Positions 8,925 through 10,953 of a DNA stretch of 10,953 nt are shown here, piece by piece. Source of the DNA: Dissophora ornata (Eukaryota; Mortierellomycota; Mortierellomycetes; Mortierellales; Mortierellaceae); assembly GCA_025201705.1 (NCBI GenBank), contig MU617216.1:1-10953 (forward strand). Reading direction: 5' to 3'. Every line of letters starts with the position of its first letter. The first letter of the stretch is position 1. The notes beneath the pieces were generated by a model that was given only the letters and a program-made list of their open reading frames with translations, ran no database searches and was not told the DNA's origin. A program made the position numbers and the translations under genes.

Positions 8925-9439
8925 CCTTTTCATCAGTTTCATTCGTTTATTACTCCTGTCACCATAACATAGACACTCTAGTAACATACACTTTCCGCAT
9001 GAAGTTCATTGTGAAATCATTAAAATCATTCGCTGGATCTGTTCAAGAATACACGGTCCCCGGAGACGTTGAAAGAAGCCCTCTCCTCTCCTGCACATAC
9101 CCCGACTATTTCAGGAACGGAATGCCATCCAAAACACATATATCTGGTTGCAAGGGTCTTTGTCATTTTCGAAATCAGATACGCACCGGATCCAGAGCTG
9201 TTGAGGATGCGTGCCACGACTTGAAGGGAGTGAATGCGTCGCTGTCGATGATTAATTATTTGAAGTTGAATCTGTGTAGTAAGTAAGGATTGCAGTGCTG
9301 GGCGAGGGTAAAAGCGGGAAAGCTCTCATCAACTACATCTTGAGGATAAAAAGATACCCCTCGTTTTAAAGTTGTTCAGGCGGACGGGCCAGGTCAGATT
9401 TGTACTGGGGGTTTCCCGCATGGCTGCCCTGAGGTGCTA
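8925..9439. other. Unassigned DNA between uS4 and the retroelement remnant
   Basis: A 95-codon ATG-initiated frame on the plus strand (8999-9286) and overlapping open readings on the minus strand (about 9300-9026) are present. None shows a recognisable domain, and they contradict one another. The part next to the retroelement (about 9290-9439) is downstream of the polyprotein stop, where a 3' LTR would be expected. I could not define LTR ends or a polypurine tract. Confidence 0.45.
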
Positions 9440-9930
9440 TTAGTCACCGCTGATACGAAGACTCTTTCGTCGTGGTATCTCTTGGGGCGAGGCAGCAGTA
9501 GGTACGGGATGTGCATCGTGCGCTTCATCTCGATTTGCTTTGCGTTTTCTGGAAGAGGTAGCTTGGTTCTGTTGCGTGTTGTCTATTTGAACGTGCTGAC
9601 TCTTCCGTCCTATGAGATGGTGTCCTGGTTCCCAGGAATTCTCGCTGAGAGAGTAGCCTTCCCATTTGATCCAATATTCCCATCTTCCATCTCCGGAGAG
9701 ATCGACACGGTGGTCAAGTATTTTCTCCACTTCAAAGATACTAAGGTTCTCATAACCAACGAGTACTACCTTCAACAGGGATGGAGCAAAACGATGTTTG
9801 AGCATTGTTCCGGTACCATCTTTCAATTCATATGCTCCACTTGTGGGCGACAGTATATGTGCTTCCATATCGTGGACTGACTTTGGCACCATATGGTAAG
9901 GAGTTGTGTAGAACGGCGTCATCGAACCGC
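9440..9930 (-). pseudogene. Integrase C-terminal end with chromodomain (Ty3/gypsy)
   Basis: The frame open from 9922 to the TAA at 9442-9440 shows G-A-Y-E-L-K-D-G-T-G, the usual sequence just before the chromodomain in these integrases. A chromodomain follows at about 9736-9608, with F-E-V-E-K-I-L-D-H-R and 'WEYWIKWEGYSLSENSWEP'. Its aromatic residues are intact, so methyl-histone binding could once have targeted insertion. The tail is basic (S-S-R-K-R-K-A, R-R-K-S-L-R). Immediately upstream, the integrase continues in another frame (R-F-D-D-A-V-L-H-N-S), showing a frameshift and loss of a short conserved stretch. Confidence 0.85.
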
Positions 9931-9934
9931 TGGA

Positions 9935-10135
9935 TCATTCATTGTTGTGTTGCTTGAGCTTTGAGACTGATGACTGGGAAAACAGTTTCGGTAATGTATC
10001 GCAAGTGTTCACAATGGGCTCATCGTGGGACATTAGATGATTCCTGTCGTTGGTGAAGTTGTGAAAGCCGTTGAATTTGTGGGCAAAAGAATAGTGAGTA
10101 CGGCGACAAATCTTGCAGGTCCGCGATGCATGCAA
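9935..10135 (-). pseudogene. Fragment of the integrase region following the catalytic core
   Basis: The minus-strand frame reads S-F-A-H-K-F-N-G-F-H-N-F-T-N-D, L-M-S-H-D-E and then L-P-K-L-F. This resembles the stretch between the integrase core and the pre-chromodomain region in fungal Ty3/gypsy elements. It is out of frame with both neighbours and carries no catalytic residue. The assignment rests on family pattern and on position. Confidence 0.55.
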
Positions 10136-10199
10136 GCTGTGAGACTTTTAGGTGGTCTCCCAAGTATGACCGGCGTCCTTCACTTCTTTTTGGAGGATT

Positions 10200-10418
10200 T
10201 CAGTGACGATTTAACATGTATTGGAGAAAACGATGTGTCGTTCCCATTTCTGTCCATAAGGCTCTCACGATAGAGTTGGGTATTGATTGCAGTACGCGAG
10301 GAAAGCCAATGAGGTAGCATGTATCGAACAGCGTTTTTCCAACATGAGCCGCGTGTTTAGATACAAGGAGTTCTAGGATGACGAAGCGTGTGCAGACATC
10401 AACGACGATGAGCAAGTT
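10200..10418 (-). pseudogene. Broken integrase catalytic core (Ty3/gypsy)
   Basis: N-L-L-I-V-V-D-V-C-T-R-F-V contains the first catalytic aspartate of the DDE triad. G-K-T-L-F-D-T-C-Y-L-I-G-F-P-R-V-L-Q-S is the segment leading to the second. The expected Asp-Asn-Gly block after L-Q-S is missing, and the frame then runs through a damaged S-I-V-R-A-L region to a stop at about 10200. The second Asp and the Glu of the active site are therefore lost. Confidence 0.85.
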
Positions 10419-10548
10419 TCTTAAAGGCATTGAACAACTCTAATTCCGCTTTTGTTAACGTGAATGGCGTTTTGCAATTGCGCAATCTGTCCAAGGGCGC
10501 AGTTAGGATGCTGAATAAAGGGATGTGTTCCCGGTTGATGTTTACAGC
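10418..10548 (-). pseudogene. C-terminal fragment of reverse transcriptase (Ty3/gypsy)
   Basis: The minus-strand frame starting at 10548 reads R-E-H-I-P-L-F-S-I-L-T-A-P-L-D-R-L-R, followed by K-A-E-L-E-L-F-N-A-F-K-K-L. This is the recognisable thumb/connection end of Ty3/gypsy reverse transcriptases. Upstream of 10548 the similarity stops abruptly. Downstream it switches frame directly into the integrase core. Confidence 0.7.
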
Positions 10549-10552
10549 TTTG

Positions 10553-10670
10553 TAGGGTCAACTCGAAGGCTAAGGCTAAGGATGATATTGGCAGCGCTGG
10601 TGCAGGAGAGAATCTTGCTGGAGCAACAAATGACGACTACGACGGCGATGATGATGTCGACGGCGCGTAA
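10553..10670 (+). pseudogene. Possible orphaned 3' end of a host gene
   Basis: A plus-strand frame reads S-K-A-K-A-K-D-D-I-G-S-A-G-A-G-E-N and ends in an acidic tail, N-D-D-Y-D-G-D-D-D-V-D-G-A, before a TAA at 10668-10670. An AATAAA follows 11 bases later (10681-10686). The composition is typical of an acidic protein C-terminus. Upstream it runs straight into antisense retroelement sequence, with no exon supporting it, so the rest of the gene seems to be lost or elsewhere. An acceptor-like TTTACAG at 10541-10547 lies in the retroelement part. Chance cannot be excluded. Confidence 0.3.
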
Positions 10671-10692
10671 AAACGCATATAATAAAATCTCT

Positions 10693-10698
10693 TTTATT
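10693..10698 (-). terminator. Polyadenylation signal for the LRR gene
   Basis: TTTATT on the plus strand is AATAAA for minus-strand transcripts. It lies about 112 bases beyond the LRR stop codon. It nearly overlaps a plus-strand AATAAA at 10681-10686, a compact arrangement of two convergent signals. Confidence 0.4.
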
Positions 10699-10809
10699 CC
10701 TGCGCGCTGCTGTGTTTACTATGCAGGGATGGATGGGCAGGACGCAACGCTAGAGAGAATCAGTGACCGATGATGGTGGTGGTGATGATGATGAGGGCGC
10801 CATCAGTCT

Positions 10810-10953
10810 TTATGTCTCAATGGTACATCTACTGGTCTTGGACACGTTAGTCAGTGCCAGAGCTCCTTCCTTCCCAATCGAGTTGTACTCCAAGTTCAAA
10901 GTGGTCAAAGTCGTGTTGGTCTTGAGTGCCTCCGACAGTGCCAGAGCTCCTTC
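10810..10953 (-). CDS. Leucine-rich-repeat protein, 3' end only (partial)
   Basis: The frame enters from beyond the window and runs 47 codons to a TAA at 10812-10810. It reads E-G-A-L-A-L-S-E-A-L-K-T-N-T-T-L-T-T-L-N-L, then E-Y-N-S-I-G-K, then a second E-G-A-L-A-L. This is the 28-residue RNI/NLRC3-like leucine-rich repeat. The start of the second unit is nearly identical to the first, but it then diverges (T-N-V-S-K-T-S-R-C) and stops. Such proteins form solenoids used for protein binding. The function here is unknown, since no effector or nucleotide-binding domain lies within the window. The abrupt degenerate end could be the natural C-terminus or a truncation. Confidence 0.75.
   Translation of the reverse strand, partial: EGALALSEALKTNTTLTTLNLEYNSIGKEGALALTNVSKTSRCTIET
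10852..10953 (-). repeat. Direct nucleotide repeat underlying the LRR units
   Basis: The 18-base sequence CAGTGCCAGAGCTCCTTC occurs at 10852-10869 and 10936-10953. The offset is exactly 84 bases, or 28 codons. The identity of the copies suggests recent tandem duplication or gene conversion between LRR units. Confidence 0.9.

Larger units (their letters stand above)
9440..10548 (-). mobile_element. Degenerate Ty3/gypsy chromovirus remnant
   Basis: Four blocks of a Ty3/gypsy polyprotein occur in the correct order on the minus strand: the end of reverse transcriptase (10548 to about 10418), the integrase core (about 10418-10200), the integrase C-terminal region (about 10135-9935) and a chromodomain with a basic tail (about 9930-9440). 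They lie in different frames with intervening stops. RNase H and the integrase zinc-binding region are missing between the first two blocks. Gag, protease and most of reverse transcriptase are absent, and no LTR was identified. The element cannot be autonomous. The chromodomain places it among the chromoviruses, which are widespread in fungi. Confidence 0.85.

Noticed and set aside
8199..8987. Long open frame (262 codons) on the minus strand opposite uS4
   Set aside because: It lies almost wholly antisense to the well-conserved uS4 coding sequence. It is explained by that gene's codon use and shows no domain of its own.
8999..9286. 95-codon ATG-initiated frame downstream of uS4
   Set aside because: It has no recognisable motif. 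The opposite strand offers equally plausible readings, and no promoter or polyadenylation signal clearly belongs to it.
9915..9945. GGTTCGATGAC on the minus strand as a tRNA T-loop
   Set aside because: It lies within integrase-like coding sequence, and no acceptor stem, anticodon arm or B/A box arrangement surrounds it.
10037..10773. Plus-strand open frames across the retroelement (10037-10273, 10525-10773)
   Set aside because: The first mirrors the minus-strand integrase fragments. The second starts at a GTG and is built of Met/Thr repeats from GATGATG simple sequence.

Overview
This window looks like chromosomal DNA from an early-diverging fungus, most plausibly Mortierellomycota (a Mortierella/Linnemannia relative). 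The evidence is two cytosolic ribosomal protein genes with short GT...AG introns (donors GTAAGT/GTATGT, branch sites like CTAAC/CTGAC), AATAAA polyadenylation signals, long CT-rich and poly-A/T tracts in non-coding DNA, a large BTB/POZ protein of fungal type, a decayed Ty3/gypsy chromovirus, and a 28-residue leucine-rich-repeat protein of a kind I associate with these genomes. The taxonomic call is inference. There are no bacterial-style operons, no CRISPR array, and no tRNA or rRNA that I could find.

Layout. 1-1943 is mostly non-coding upstream sequence with CT-rich tracts, followed by a puzzling long open frame without an ATG. 1944-4610 (+) is a three-exon BTB/POZ gene of about 819 residues. 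4611-4770 is a short convergent 3' region with two small hairpins. 4771-5676 (-) holds a poorly resolved candidate spliced gene of unknown function. 5677-6235 shows nothing convincing. 6281-7490 (-) is ribosomal protein eL21 (RPL21) in three exons, including an 11-nt last exon and a 630-nt first intron. 7491-8068 is the divergent promoter shared with ribosomal protein uS4 (RPS9) at 8069-8753 (+), whose start codon is split by an intron. 8754-9439 is 3' flank and unassigned DNA. 9440-10548 (-) is a collapsed Ty3/gypsy retrotransposon: a reverse transcriptase tail joined directly to an integrase core, then the integrase C-terminal region and a chromodomain, with frameshifts and losses. 10549-10670 (+) may be the orphaned 3' end of a host gene next to the retroelement. 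10810-10953 (-) is the 3' end of an LRR gene that runs off the window.

How the parts relate. The eL21/uS4 pair is divergently transcribed from about 580 bp, consistent with co-regulation of one large-subunit and one small-subunit protein. The rest shows no functional linkage. I did not find a convincing new multi-gene system. The items most worth a second look are the gene-structure oddities (split start codon, micro-exon, in-frame stop upstream of the BTB gene), a weak box C/D-like RNA candidate antisense to the eL21 intron, and the retroelement/host breakpoint near 10550.
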